Assembly: GCF_001570585.1 (NCBI RefSeq)
Contig: NZ_BBXF01000002.1
Coordinates: 1,825,765 to 1,889,764 of the forward strand
DNA: 64,000 nucleotides
Direction of reading: 5' to 3'
Origin: Herbidospora daliensis
Lineage (GTDB): Bacteria > Actinomycetota > Actinomycetes > Streptosporangiales > Streptosporangiaceae
This document shows, piece after piece, positions 1 through 8,038 of the stretch (the stretch's first letter is position 1; each line of letters starts with the position of its first letter). A model generated the notes under the pieces. That model had not been told where the DNA came from. It saw only the letters and a program-made list of their open reading frames with translations, and made no database searches. A program made the position numbers and the translations under genes.

Positions 1-1305
1 CGGGCGGCCGAGGGCTCGGTAGTTCCAGCCGGCCTCTCGCCAGGTCGTGGCGTCGAGGGCGTTGCGGCCGTCGACGATGTTGCGGACGTTGACCACGCCG
101 CCCAGGGTGTGGGGGTCGAGGTCGACGAACTCCTGCCATTCGGTCAGGAGCAGGACCACATCGGCGTCGCGGGAGGCGTGCAGGGCCGAGTCGGCGTAGC
201 CCAGGGTCGGCTGGGCCTTGCGGGCGTTGTCGAGGGCCACCGGGTCGTAGACGGTGACCGAGCCGCCCTCGTGGCCGATCGTGGCCGCCACGTCGAGGGC
301 GGGGGAGTCGCGGATGTCGTCGGAGTTGGGCTTGAAGGCCGCGCCCAGGACGCCGACGACCCGGTTGCGGAACGAGCCGCCGACCATGTCGCGGGCCAGG
401 TCGACCATGCGGGCGCGGCGGCGCATGTTGATCGCGTCGACCTCGCGCAGGAAGGTCAGGGCCTGGTCGGCGCCCAGTTCGCCGGCGCGGGCCATGAACG
501 CGCGGATGTCCTTGGGCAGGCAGCCGCCGCCGAAGCCCAGGCCGGGGTTGAGGAAGCGGCCGCCGATGCGTTCGTCGTACGAGAGCGCCTTGGAGAGCTG
601 TTTGACGTCGGCCTGGGTGGCTTCGCAGACCTCGGCCATGGCGTTGATGAACGAGATCTTGGTGGCCAGGAACGCGTTGGCGGCGCTCTTGACCAGTTCG
701 GCGGTCGGGAAGTCGGTGACCACGATCGGGACCTCGCCGAGGGGGGCGTACACCTCCCGGAGGATCTGCTCCGCCCTGGGGGAGGCGACGCCGAGGACGA
801 TCCGGTCGGGGTGCAGGGTGTCGTTCACCGCGAAGCCCTCGCGGAGGAACTCGGGGTTCCAGGCCAGCTCGACGTGGGCGCCCGCCAGCCGCCGGAGCCG
901 GGTCGCCAGGCGCTGGGCGGTGCCGACCGGCACGGTCGACTTGCCGACCACGACGCAGTCGCGCCGCAGGTGCGGGCCGAGGGAGTCGACGACCTGGTCG
1001 AGGTAGGAGACGTCGGCGGCGTACTCGCCCTTCTTCTGCGGGGTGCCGACGCAGACGAAGTGCACGTCGCCGAATTCGGCGACCTCCTGGTAGGAGGTGG
1101 TGAACCGGAGCCGCCCGGTGGCGACGTGCTTCTTGAGGAGGGCCTCCAGGCCCGGTTCGTAGATCGGCGACTCGCCGCGCCGCAGCCGGGCGATCTTGTC
1201 GGGGTCGACGTCGAGGCCGAGCACGTCGAAGCCGAGCTCCGCCATGCACGCGGCATGCGTCGCGCCCAGATAACCGGTTCCCAGGACCGTCAGTCGATGT
1301 GTCAC
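1..1305 (-). CDS. ugd: UDP-glucose 6-dehydrogenase, 3' end cut by window edge
   Basis: Oxidises UDP-glucose to UDP-glucuronate in the cytoplasm with two NAD+, supplying precursor for cell-wall and exopolysaccharide sugars. The minus-strand reading starts at a GTG (1305-1303) preceded by a GAGGGGAG ribosome site. It begins with a Rossmann motif (VLGTGYLGATHA) and continues with VGTPQ and the catalytic-cysteine segment GFGGGCLPKD. It ends in the family-typical NYRALGRP at base 1, still open, so only the last codon or the stop lies outside the window. About 435 residues are visible, full length for the family. It is divergent from the acyl-CoA dehydrogenase gene across 111 bp. Family assignment is very secure; substrate is inferred from family. 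Confidence 0.93.
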   Translation of the reverse strand, partial: MTHRLTVLGTGYLGATHAACMAELGFDVLGLDVDPDKIARLRRGESPIYEPGLEALLKKHVATGRLRFTTSYQEVAEFGDVHFVCVGTPQKKGEYAADVSYLDQVVDSLGPHLRRDCVVVGKSTVPVGTAQRLATRLRRLAGAHVELAWNPEFLREGFAVNDTLHPDRIVLGVASPRAEQILREVYAPLGEVPIVVTDFPTAELVKSAANAFLATKISFINAMAEVCEATQADVKQLSKALSYDERIGGRFLNPGLGFGGGCLPKDIRAFMARAGELGADQALTFLREVDAINMRRRARMVDLARDMVGGSFRNRVVGVLGAAFKPNSDDIRDSPALDVAATIGHEGGSVTVYDPVALDNARKAQPTLGYADSALHASRDADVVLLLTEWQEFVDLDPHTLGGVVNVRNIVDGRNALDATTWREAGWNYRALGRP

Positions 1306-1404
1306 GCCGGGCGCTCCCCTCGATGACCTGCATCTATCAGGGTGTGTGATGCTACATGAGACTATCCGGGGCAGATCGCCCAACGCTGTGATAGTTGGAC
1401 GTCC

Positions 1405-1410
1405 TACAAT
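1405..1410 (+). promoter_or_regulatory. -10 box of a probable leaderless promoter for the acyl-CoA dehydrogenase
   Basis: TACAAT lies only 6 bases before the ATG at 1417 and no Shine-Dalgarno sequence precedes the start. That spacing would put the transcript start at or next to the ATG, as in the leaderless mRNAs common in actinobacteria. No convincing -35 hexamer was found. Confidence 0.4.
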
Positions 1411-1416
1411 CCGTAC

Positions 1417-2580
1417 ATGAGCTTTCCTCTGTACGCGCCGGCGGAGGAGCACGACATGCTCCGCGAGGCGGTCCGCGCCCTGGCAGAAGAGAAGATCGCC
1501 CCGCGCGCCGCCGCGGCCGACGAGAACGAGGAGTTCCCCGAAGACTCCTACAAAGACCTCGTCGCGGCCGATTTCCACGCGGTCCACGTGCCCGAGGAAT
1601 ACGGCGGCGCGGGCGCCGACGCCCTCGCCGCGGTGATCGTCATCGAGGAGGTGGCGCGGGTCTGCGCGTCGTCCTCGCTGATCCCCGCGGTCAACAAGCT
1701 CGGCACCGTGCCGCTGCTGCTGTCGGCGTCCGAGGAACTCAAGGCCGCCTACCTGCCTGCGGTGGCCCGGGGCGAGGCGATGTTCTCCTACGCCCTCTCC
1801 GAGGCCGAGGCCGGCTCCGACGCCGCCGCGATGCGCACCCGCGCCGTGGCCGACGGCGACTCCTACGTCCTCGACGGCGTGAAGACGTGGATCACCAACG
1901 CCGGGATCTCCGAGTACTACACGGTCATGGCGGTCACCGACCCGTCGGCGGGGGCGCGGGGCATCTCGGCGTTCGTGGTCGAGAAGTCCGACGAGGGCGT
2001 GTCGTTCGGGCCGAAGGAGAGGAAGCTCGGCATCAAGGGGTCGCCGACGCGGCAGGTGATCCTCGAAGGGGTGCGTATCCCGGCGTCGCGGATGATCGGC
2101 GAACCTGGGACGGGGTTCAAGACCGCGCTCGCGACGCTTGACCACACCCGGATCACCATCGCGGCGCAGGCTCTCGGCATCGCCCAGGGGGCGCTTGACT
2201 TCGCTGTCGGGTATGTCAAGGAGCGGCGGCAGTTCGGGAAGGCGATCGGCGACTTCCAGGGGGTGCAGTTCATGATCGCCGACATGGCGATGAAGCTGGA
2301 GGCGGCGCGGCAGCTGACGTATGCGGCGGCGGCCAAGAGCGAGCTGGCCATGCATGGGACGCCGGTTAAGGATCTGACGTTTTTCTCTTCGGCGGCCAAG
2401 ACTGCGGCGTCGGATGCGGCTATGGAGATCACGACTGACGCGGTGCAGTTGCTGGGCGGGTATGGGTATACGCGGGATTACCCGGTGGAGCGCATGATGC
2501 GCGATGCCAAGATCACCCAGATCTACGAGGGGACGAACCAGATCCAGCGCATGGTGATGGCTCGGCAGCTCCTGAAGTAG
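1417..2580 (+). CDS. acyl-CoA dehydrogenase; 3' end supplied by the integrated element
   Basis: FAD-dependent alpha,beta-dehydrogenation of an acyl-CoA thioester, in fatty-acid or branched-chain amino-acid breakdown. 387 residues, normal length. Visible motifs are the FAD/substrate loop [11 protein letters not shown] (about 130), WITNAG, the arginine-rich [13 protein letters not shown] and the C-terminal [10 protein letters not shown], whose Glu is the usual catalytic base. Bases 2509-2534 are repeated exactly at 31251-31276 together with a diverged copy of the gene's last 70 bases and terminator. The part after about 2534 therefore most likely came with the AICE and restores the reading frame. 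Exact acyl substrate cannot be read from the sequence. Confidence 0.93.
   Translation: MSFPLYAPAEEHDMLREAVRALAEEKIAPRAAAADENEEFPEDSYKDLVAADFHAVHVPEEYGGAGADALAAVIVIEEVARVCASSSLIPAVNKLGTVPLLLSASEELKAAYLPAVARGEAMFSYALSEAEAGSDAAAMRTRAVADGDSYVLDGVKTWITNAGISEYYTVMAVTDPSAGARGISAFVVEKSDEGVSFGPKERKLGIKGSPTRQVILEGVRIPASRMIGEPGTGFKTALATLDHTRITIAAQALGIAQGALDFAVGYVKERRQFGKAIGDFQGVQFMIADMAMKLEAARQLTYAAAAKSELAMHGTPVKDLTFFSSAAKTAASDAAMEITTDAVQLLGGYGYTRDYPVERMMRDAKITQIYEGTNQIQRMVMARQLLK
2509..2534 (+). repeat. attL core (26-bp direct repeat, left copy)
   Basis: Identical base for base to 31251-31276. It lies inside the acyl-CoA dehydrogenase reading frame and encodes KITQIYEG plus part of the next codon. Similarity continues with scattered mismatches to about 2638, so crossover most likely falls in this perfect block. 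Confidence 0.8.
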
Positions 2581-2594
2581 GGCCTGAACAGCGA

Positions 2595-2628
2595 AAACCC
2601 CGCCCAGGATGTCTCTGCGGCGGGGTTT
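2595..2628 (+). terminator. rho-independent-type terminator after the acyl-CoA dehydrogenase
   Basis: AAACCCCGCC (2595-2604) pairs perfectly with GGCGGGGTTT (2619-2628) across a 14-base loop, right after the stop codon. It is AT-flanked on both sides and could act in both directions, also ending the convergent int transcript. A near copy sits at 31337-31370. Confidence 0.75.
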
Positions 2629-2656
2629 CGTGGTTCGGCTCCGACGGCCTAAAGGA

Positions 2657-3916
2657 TCACTGTTCCGTGCCTGTTCCGTGAGAGATGAGACGCGGGCGGA
2701 ACAGGCGGTCGTCGATCGCCTTGCGGGCTCGGTCGTGGGAGCCGGGCATCAGGTGGGCGTAGACACGGAGAGTGAAGCCCGGGTCGGCGTGGCCGAGGTA
2801 CTCGGCGAGCTCCTTGACGGAGACCGCGCCGGCGAGCATCACGCTCGCGTAGTAGTGGCGGAGCTGATGGAGGCCCTCTTTGCGCGACGTTGCGAAGCGC
2901 GTGCGACTGTTGGCGTCCTTCGTCGGCGCGGGGATTACACCCGCAGCCACCAAGGCGGGTTTCCAGATCAGTTCGCTGTAGACCCGCGCCCTGATGAACC
3001 GGTCGTCGGTCCATTGGACGAGCAGGTTGTGGGTCCGCACTTTGCCGTTGAGCTTCTCCCAGGGCAGAGAGCAGGTCAGCGGCGGAAAGGCCGCCACATG
3101 ACGTCTGATGGCTTCGGCGGTCCATTCCGGCAGGGGAACGACCCGCTCACGGTCGTTCTTCGGCAGGGCGAAGACGTGTTCGCTGCCCAACTTCTTGATC
3201 TGGCGCCGGATCTGGAGCACCCGCCCTTCAAAGTCGATGTCCTCCAAGGCGAGGCCGAAGACTTCGCCCTGCCGGAGGCCGCACGACGCGGCGATGATCG
3301 GTACCAGCCGGAAGAACTCCTGGTGGGCGTGGATGATGCCGTGAACTCTCTCATCTGCCCATGCCGTCAGCTCCCCGCCAGACCGTCTGGGGACCTGGAC
3401 GATCGACGACCGGGCAGGGTTCTTCTTGATCGCCTCGTCCGCGACGGCCAGTTCGAGAACGCCTTGCAGGACGAGGAACGAGGTCTCGATGGTCGAAGGG
3501 CCGTAACGCTCGTTCAGGTCGCTGATCCATCCCTGGATGTGCGAGGGAAGGATGCTCTTCACCTGTCGCTTGTCGAAGGTGGGGGCGACGTGAAGGCGAT
3601 AGATGTACTCGTATCTGATCTTGGTGGCGGGGTCGACGATGCGTGAGTCCATCCACCGTTTGGCCACATCGGCGAAAAGGACCTTCCCTGCGTTCGGATC
3701 GATGTAGTCGCCTCGTCCCACGTCCGCTTCCATGGACGACGCATGCTTCTCAGCGTCCGTCTTCTTGGCGAAGGCCCGGGAGGCCTCTTTGCCGTTGGGG
3801 TCGAGCCACACGGCCAGCCAGCGCTTTCCTGCGCCGTGACGTGCGGTCTTGACCCGTCTGGTGCGTCCGTCCGGGTGCCGGACGGTCTTGTTCCAGAGAT
3901 CCTTGACGTAGGCCAC
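2657..3916 (-). CDS. int: tyrosine recombinase (integrase) of the AICE
   Basis: Site-specific recombinase that would insert and, with Xis, excise the element at the repeats. 419 residues: N-terminal arm-binding region (about 1-70), core-binding SAM-like domain (about 78-165) and catalytic domain. Catalytic residues are visible as R215 (CGLRQGE), H350 and R353 (HQLRHYYAS), H376 (LGHADPG) and the nucleophile Y386 (LRVYAHLM). The start is GTG at 3916, with AGGAG a few bases upstream inside the end of xis; the gap to xis is 3 bases, so the two are one transcript. The 3' end lies about 120 bp from attL, as expected for an AICE. A dead relative of this gene is at 55938-56460. Confidence 0.95.
   Translation of the reverse strand: MAYVKDLWNKTVRHPDGRTRRVKTARHGAGKRWLAVWLDPNGKEASRAFAKKTDAEKHASSMEADVGRGDYIDPNAGKVLFADVAKRWMDSRIVDPATKIRYEYIYRLHVAPTFDKRQVKSILPSHIQGWISDLNERYGPSTIETSFLVLQGVLELAVADEAIKKNPARSSIVQVPRRSGGELTAWADERVHGIIHAHQEFFRLVPIIAASCGLRQGEVFGLALEDIDFEGRVLQIRRQIKKLGSEHVFALPKNDRERVVPLPEWTAEAIRRHVAAFPPLTCSLPWEKLNGKVRTHNLLVQWTDDRFIRARVYSELIWKPALVAAGVIPAPTKDANSRTRFATSRKEGLHQLRHYYASVMLAGAVSVKELAEYLGHADPGFTLRVYAHLMPGSHDRARKAIDDRLFRPRLISHGTGTEQ
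2660..2680 (+). repeat. putative integrase arm site, left (two CTGTTCCGTG copies)
   Basis: CTGTTCCGTG occurs at 2660-2669 and again at 2671-2680, an 11-bp step (one helical turn). It overlaps the int stop region. The same pair in the same orientation with the same step lies at 31127-31147 inside the other end (20 of 21 bases equal). Confidence 0.55.
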
Positions 3917-3919
3917 GAC

Positions 3920-4087
3920 CTACTCCTGTTCGCGAACCCAAGACAGAACGTCCTGAGGCAGATAGCGGAGGTGACGACCGACCCGGTGGCTCGGAGGACC
4001 TGTGCGGCGGTGCCGCCACTGGTAGAGGGTCGCGACGGGGACGCCGAGAAAGTCCGAGACGTCTTCAGGCGTCCAGAGGCGGCTCAC
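3920..4087 (-). CDS. xis: excisionase-like MerR-type helix-turn-helix protein (Xis)
   Basis: A 55-residue protein missed by size filters. It reads VSRLWTPEDVSDFLGVP, then TLYQWRHRRTGPPSHRVG and ends ...VLSWVREQE. The LWTPEDVSDFLGVPVATLYQWR block is the winged helix-turn-helix of the excisionase/DNA-binding domain family used by AICEs to bend attachment-site DNA during excision. The GTG at 4087-4085 is the only possible nearby start because an in-frame TGA lies three codons upstream. It is placed directly before int with a 3-base gap. Confidence 0.85.
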   Translation of the reverse strand: MSRLWTPEDVSDFLGVPVATLYQWRHRRTGPPSHRVGRHLRYLPQDVLSWVREQE

Positions 4088-4202
4088 CGCAGATCACCCG
4101 ATGCGATGGCGAGTCCTGGACCTGCGCAGCGCCAAGAAGTGATCGCGACGTCGCCGAGCACGGTAAGGGTCTGCGGCGCCGCGAGGAGCTCGTCGTGGCG
4201 GC

Positions 4203-5558
4203 TCAAATGGCACCGCCGACGATGGCTCGGGTGAGGGCCTGCTCGGCCAGGCTGAGCCCCTTCCCGGCATATGACCAGTCGCCGATGACGGCGACGGTGT
4301 CTTCCGGGAAGAGCGGGAGCCGGCCGGTGGTGATGGCCTCGCCGCGCCGGTGTTCTTCGCGGGCGGCCCGCAGCGCGCCGAGGGTGGTGGAGTAACGGCG
4401 GCTCTTGGTCGAGAAGTGCCCGCGGAATCCGAGCATGTGGGCCCAGCGGTCGAGCTTCAGGTCGGCCAGGTCGTCGAGGGCGGCTAGGCGGAAGCACTCG
4501 GCGATGTGGTGGCGGGCGTGCTCGGTGATGGGCAGGGCGGCGAGGTTCTCCAGCGGCTGGATGCGCCGATCGAGGGTGCCGGTGCTCTCGGCGGATTTGG
4601 TGGCGTATTTGGCGATGTAGCCCGCCACGGCCTGGTCGGTGAGGTCGCTGGCCAGCGTGATGGGGCGGACGTCAAGCTGCTTGCCCCAGGTCAGGGTTCG
4701 CTCGGGCAAATCGTCGATGGCGGGGATGGTCACCGAGACGACGCCGGCCGCGTGGTGGATGGCGTCCGTGAGCAGCGCGACTGTGGCCCAGGCCGGAGGC
4801 GGCGAGGCGGGTCCGTCCGGTCCATCGGGGCGGACGACGGCGTGGAAGTGCACGACGCCCCGGTGCTGATACTCGGCGACTTTGGCGAAGGAGATCGTGA
4901 GGACCTGGCGCAGTTCCTTGTTCGAGAGGCCCGACAGCCTGGCGACGCGACGGCGCAGCGCTTCGGTGAATCTCCGCCAGAGCTCGGGGGCCAGGGCGTT
5001 GAACAGCACGGCCTCGGTGTAGGCGTAGCAGTCGAAGCAGAAGGGCTGGCCGAGCCGCGGATCGTTGACGGCGTGCTTGGTCGGGCACGTCATCTTGACC
5101 CCGTGAGAGCAGGGCGGTGCCGCTCGCCGGACGCGGCAGCGCGGCACCTTGGCCTTCTTGGCGCCCCGGTTGTGGACGACGCCGAAGGACGGCGCGGTGA
5201 GTGTGACGAGCAGGCTCGGGTGGGCGACGACCGAGGCCGGGACGCCTTTCCCGCCGACCAAGCCGGCGCGCACCAGTTGATAGGTGTCGGCACGGTAGAT
5301 CTCCGCGCAGGCGGGGCAGCGGGTGGCGCGGCGGGTCTTGCAGGGGACGTTCAGCACGCCACTGGGTTCGGTACGCGTGGTGTAGCGGTGCAGGACGTCG
5401 CCGGTGGCCTGGTCGATGTGTTCGACGTGGCCGCGCAGCCGGATGGGCTGGCGGCAGCCACCCGTGCCGCGGATCTGGGACGCCCATCGGTCGAAGCCGG
5501 GGTCGTCCAGCCGGGCGATAATCCCGGCTATCACGTGCGCGTTGGTGTTCTGAGGCAA
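4203..5558 (-). CDS. repSA: RepSA-like rolling-circle replication initiator
   Basis: Initiates replication of the excised circular element. 451 residues from a TTG start (5558). N-terminal cysteine pairs (C81/C84 and a cluster around C141-C177) look like zinc ligands. GVVHFHAVV (H237, H239) matches the HUH metal-binding motif of rolling-circle nucleases. GYIAKYATK (Y314, Y318) is the likely catalytic-tyrosine motif. Size and motif order match the RepSA family of pSAM2-like elements. It lies upstream of xis-int with a 115-bp gap that could contain the double-strand origin, though I could not locate a nick site. Family assignment is good; exact catalytic Tyr is inferred. Confidence 0.9.
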   Translation of the reverse strand: MPQNTNAHVIAGIIARLDDPGFDRWASQIRGTGGCRQPIRLRGHVEHIDQATGDVLHRYTTRTEPSGVLNVPCKTRRATRCPACAEIYRADTYQLVRAGLVGGKGVPASVVAHPSLLVTLTAPSFGVVHNRGAKKAKVPRCRVRRAAPPCSHGVKMTCPTKHAVNDPRLGQPFCFDCYAYTEAVLFNALAPELWRRFTEALRRRVARLSGLSNKELRQVLTISFAKVAEYQHRGVVHFHAVVRPDGPDGPASPPPAWATVALLTDAIHHAAGVVSVTIPAIDDLPERTLTWGKQLDVRPITLASDLTDQAVAGYIAKYATKSAESTGTLDRRIQPLENLAALPITEHARHHIAECFRLAALDDLADLKLDRWAHMLGFRGHFSTKSRRYSTTLGALRAAREEHRRGEAITTGRLPLFPEDTVAVIGDWSYAGKGLSLAEQALTRAIVGGAI

Positions 5559-5651
5559 GATGGGGCCGTCCTCTCCAGTGTTCCTGGTGTGGATGGCCCC
5601 CGGCCTGGCGCGGATCTTGGTGGATGTGTGGCCAGGCGGGGGGCGTTGCGC

Positions 5652-5753
5652 TTACGCGCCGAGGTCGAGTCCGGTGCCGTGGCAGTGGGGACAGCTCCCG
5701 CCGTCCCCGGTGACGCCGGTCCCGTTGCAGGCGCAGCAGAGACAGCCGGTCAC
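5652..5753 (-). CDS. 33-residue zinc-knuckle-like small protein
   Basis: Reads VTGCLCCACNGTGVTG...SCPHCHGTGLDLGA. It carries CLCCACNGTG and CPHCHGTG, two CxxCxGxG-like knuckles of the kind found in the DnaJ zinc centre. Its GTG start (5753-5751) overlaps the stop of the upstream 31-residue gene, implying translational coupling in the AICE operon. Function unknown; the Cys pattern suggests zinc binding. Small proteins of this sort are often left unannotated in AICEs. Confidence 0.6.
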   Translation of the reverse strand: MTGCLCCACNGTGVTGDGGSCPHCHGTGLDLGA

Positions 5754-5845
5754 GGCTTGGTCTTGTGGTCCCGAGGGATGAGCTTCAGGTACACCCGGTA
5801 GGGCCGACGCCGGGTCTCCGGCGCTTGGCAGATCTTGATGGGCAT
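5750..5845 (-). CDS. 31-residue basic small protein
   Basis: Reads MPIKICQAPETRRRPYRVYLK and ends LIPRDHKTKP. It is strongly basic. The ATG at 5845 follows the stop of the 96-residue gene by 3 bases, and its TGA overlaps the GTG of the next small gene. Tight spacing on both sides supports translation. No family recognised. Confidence 0.5.
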   Translation of the reverse strand: MPIKICQAPETRRRPYRVYLKLIPRDHKTKP

Positions 5846-5848
5846 GTT

Positions 5849-6139
5849 CTAGGACTCCTGAGTCCGGTACGGCGCGGCGGTGCTGCAGATCGCCACCGCC
5901 CTCCACTCGACGGGGCCGAAGCTCCGGCTGGTGGTGTAGTGGCCCCGCTCGAAGGTGATGGGCGCTTCAAACTGCGCGGCGTAGTCGTCGATCTCCGCCT
6001 TCATCACCTCGTCGGCCGCTCGGGTCGCGAAGGTGTAGACCGTGAGGTCGGCCAGCACCGGTATGGCGGGGCGGGCCTCCATGAAGTCGGCCAGGGCGCG
6101 CAGGCCGGCGATCATCTCGGTGCGCTGGTCGTTGATCAT
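5849..6139 (-). CDS. AICE-backbone hypothetical protein, 96 residues
   Basis: No family recognised. The protein starts MINDQRTEMIAGLRALADFMEARPAIPV and is predicted soluble and mixed alpha/beta. Its ATG overlaps the TGA of the SpdB-like gene (ATGA at 6139-6136), and its stop lies 3 bases before the next small gene, so it sits inside the tra-rep operon. Genes of this size and start (short helix, ARPDLPVP-like segment) are common in AICE backbones, but no role can be named from sequence alone. Confidence 0.7.
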   Translation of the reverse strand: MINDQRTEMIAGLRALADFMEARPAIPVLADLTVYTFATRAADEVMKAEIDDYAAQFEAPITFERGHYTTSRSFGPVEWRAVAICSTAAPYRTQES

Positions 6140-6693
6140 CTGGTTCCCTTCAGCGTGCGGAACAGGTCGGTCGCGAGCTGGGCGGAGACACCCAGCCGGG
6201 CTTGGAGCGTCGTGGGGCTGATGGCCTCGCCGTGCTTGGCGCGGTGTTCGTCGGCCAGGCGCTGTGCGTAGGCGACGAGCGCGGTAGATGGGCCAGGAGC
6301 GGGTTCGGCCGTGCTGGCGGCGCGGCGTTCGAGCATGGAGACCGCGATGAGGAAGGCGACGGCCGGTGTGGCGGCGGTGAGCCAGCCCCAGACGGTGGGG
6401 TAGGCCTGGTGCAGGTTGGCGGCCAGTGACAGGGTGATCCCGCCGGTCATGACCACGACAGGCCAGGACACCCGGCCGGTCGCGGTCCGGCCGGTCCGCT
6501 TGTCCCGCTGGCGTTCACGGGCGGCCATGACGCACGTCAGGTCGATGCAGATCGCGATGGCCCACGCCATCCAGCCGGTCTGGCCGTTCTCCAGGGCCGT
6601 TCGGCGGATGTGACTGAACGACCCGGCGCCCGCTATGAGCGCGAGGACGACGACCGGCCCGGAGTCGAGCAGCCAGTGAGCGACGCGGGACAC
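6136..6693 (-). CDS. SpdB/DUF2637-like spread membrane protein
   Basis: 185 residues. Four hydrophobic stretches are visible: LDSGPVVVLALIAGAGSF, MAWAIAICIDLTCVMAA, SWPVVVMTGGITLSLAA and WGWLTAATPAVAFLIAVS. A soluble C-terminal region contains a helix-turn-helix-like segment (SPTTLQARLGVSAQLATDLF). This architecture matches the DUF2637/SpdB proteins that help intramycelial spread of actinomycete plasmids and AICEs. The GTG start at 6693 has a strong AAGGAGG about 7 bases upstream. The upstream tra reading frame runs 179 bases into it in another frame. Confidence 0.8.
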   Translation of the reverse strand: MSRVAHWLLDSGPVVVLALIAGAGSFSHIRRTALENGQTGWMAWAIAICIDLTCVMAARERQRDKRTGRTATGRVSWPVVVMTGGITLSLAANLHQAYPTVWGWLTAATPAVAFLIAVSMLERRAASTAEPAPGPSTALVAYAQRLADEHRAKHGEAISPTTLQARLGVSAQLATDLFRTLKGTR

Positions 6694-8038
6694 CGATTTC
6701 CTCCTTCCGAGATCGAGCCATCAGGTCCGGGATGCGCGCGCCGGCCAGGACGGCACCCCAGCTCGGAGCCATGTGCGCCCATCGCTGGGTCGCTTCTTCC
6801 GCGGTCTCGTTGGCGACGAGTGAGGAGCGGGACCGGTACCACTGGCCGTCCTCGTGCGCCGCGATGGCGACGCCGGGGCTGGCGGCGGGGATCATGCGGG
6901 CCGAGTCGAGCGCGGCCGGATCGAGGTCGCCCAGCGCCATGACGGCCGTCTCGGGGTCGTTGACGCGGTGGCAGACCCGTCCTGAACACTGGGCGCGAAG
7001 GGCGGTGACGCCTGTGCCGAGGTCGGAGCCGATGCGCTGGCCGCAGCACACGAGGTAGATGCCGAACGCCCGGCCGAGCTGTGCCACGCGCAGGAGTGCG
7101 GTGGAGATCGCGGCGACCTCTTCTTTCTCGCTCTTGTCGGCCATGAGGTAGAGCTCGGCCAGCTCGTCGATCAGGATGACGACCGGGAGCGGCTGCAGGT
7201 CGGGGTGTAACTGCCAGATGTTGCGCGCCCCGGCCGCGCGGCAGGCGTCCATCCGGCGCTGCATCAGGGTGCCGACTTCATTGAGCAGGCTGAGGCACTC
7301 CGGCCGGGACGTGGCCAGCGCGGACAGCCGCGGGCTGTACGGGGCGAACTCGACGCCGCCCTTGAGGTCGAAGCCCACCAGGGCGACTGGTTGCGGAGCC
7401 AGCCCGACGATGAGGGCGTTGGCCAGGTTCGACTTCCCGGACTGGGTTGCCCCGGCCACCATCCAGTGCGGCACCGTCTTGAAGTCGATGATCCAAGGAC
7501 GGCCGGTCTCCAGACGTCCGACCGTGACCTGGAGCAGCTCGGCGGGGTTCGCCGGGGTGGCGACGTTCACCAGGGGATCGCGGATCGTGACCGACAGGAC
7601 GACCCGGCCCGGACGGGGTGAGCTGACCCGGACGCCGTGCATGCGCCAGGAGTGGGCCAGCCGTTCGGCGACCTTGCTGTAGTCCTGCGGAACCTGCCCT
7701 TCGAGCGTGCGGATGGTGACCCGCCAGCCGTGCCGGGTGGGCATCGGCCACCACATCCACGGCTTGGCGTCCAAGCCCACCCGGCGCCAGCGGCGGTTCA
7801 CCTGAACCGTGCCCGTCTCCAGGACCAGGCGCGGCACCCGCAGGAACCGAGGGCGCTGGCGTCTCTTGGTCAGGCCGCAGCCCAGGGCGATCTTCCGCCA
7901 GGTCAGTCGTACCCGGATGGAGGTCAGCAGGTAGCCGATCACGAGCCAGAACGAGGCGGCGTAGAAGTGATGCCAGGCCCAAAGCCCGGCCGCCGAAGCG
8001 GCCAGGGCGATGAGCGCGACGTGCAGCCCCTCAGGCAC
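6515..8038 (-). CDS. traSA: FtsK/SpoIIIE-like DNA translocase (Tra) for conjugation
   Basis: Single-protein conjugation motor that moves double-stranded element DNA between mycelial cells. 507 residues from a GTG at 8038 that overlaps the upstream stop by 8 bases and has GGGGAGG before it. An N-terminal membrane segment (about 5-40) is followed by Walker A GATQSGKSNLAN (about 196-207) and Walker B VVILIDELAEL (about 286-296). The last roughly 60 residues are read from DNA that also encodes the SpdB-like protein in another frame. A shorter ancestral stop may have been lost. Start choice rests on the coupling and ribosome site; a longer open frame to 8167 is unlikely. Confidence 0.9.
   Translation of the reverse strand: MPEGLHVALIALAASAAGLWAWHHFYAASFWLVIGYLLTSIRVRLTWRKIALGCGLTKRRQRPRFLRVPRLVLETGTVQVNRRWRRVGLDAKPWMWWPMPTRHGWRVTIRTLEGQVPQDYSKVAERLAHSWRMHGVRVSSPRPGRVVLSVTIRDPLVNVATPANPAELLQVTVGRLETGRPWIIDFKTVPHWMVAGATQSGKSNLANALIVGLAPQPVALVGFDLKGGVEFAPYSPRLSALATSRPECLSLLNEVGTLMQRRMDACRAAGARNIWQLHPDLQPLPVVILIDELAELYLMADKSEKEEVAAISTALLRVAQLGRAFGIYLVCCGQRIGSDLGTGVTALRAQCSGRVCHRVNDPETAVMALGDLDPAALDSARMIPAASPGVAIAAHEDGQWYRSRSSLVANETAEEATQRWAHMAPSWGAVLAGARIPDLMARSRKEEIGVPRRSLAARLRAGRRPRAHSGRRVVQSHPPNGPGERPDRLDGVGHRDLHRPDVRHGRP

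Noticed and set aside
109-1326. Long plus-strand open frame opposite the UDP-glucose dehydrogenase
   Set aside because: Antisense shadow of a clearly conserved gene; composition is an artefact of high GC.
2509-2534. tRNA gene as attachment site
   Set aside because: The repeat lies in a protein gene and no tRNA cloverleaf was found near either end.
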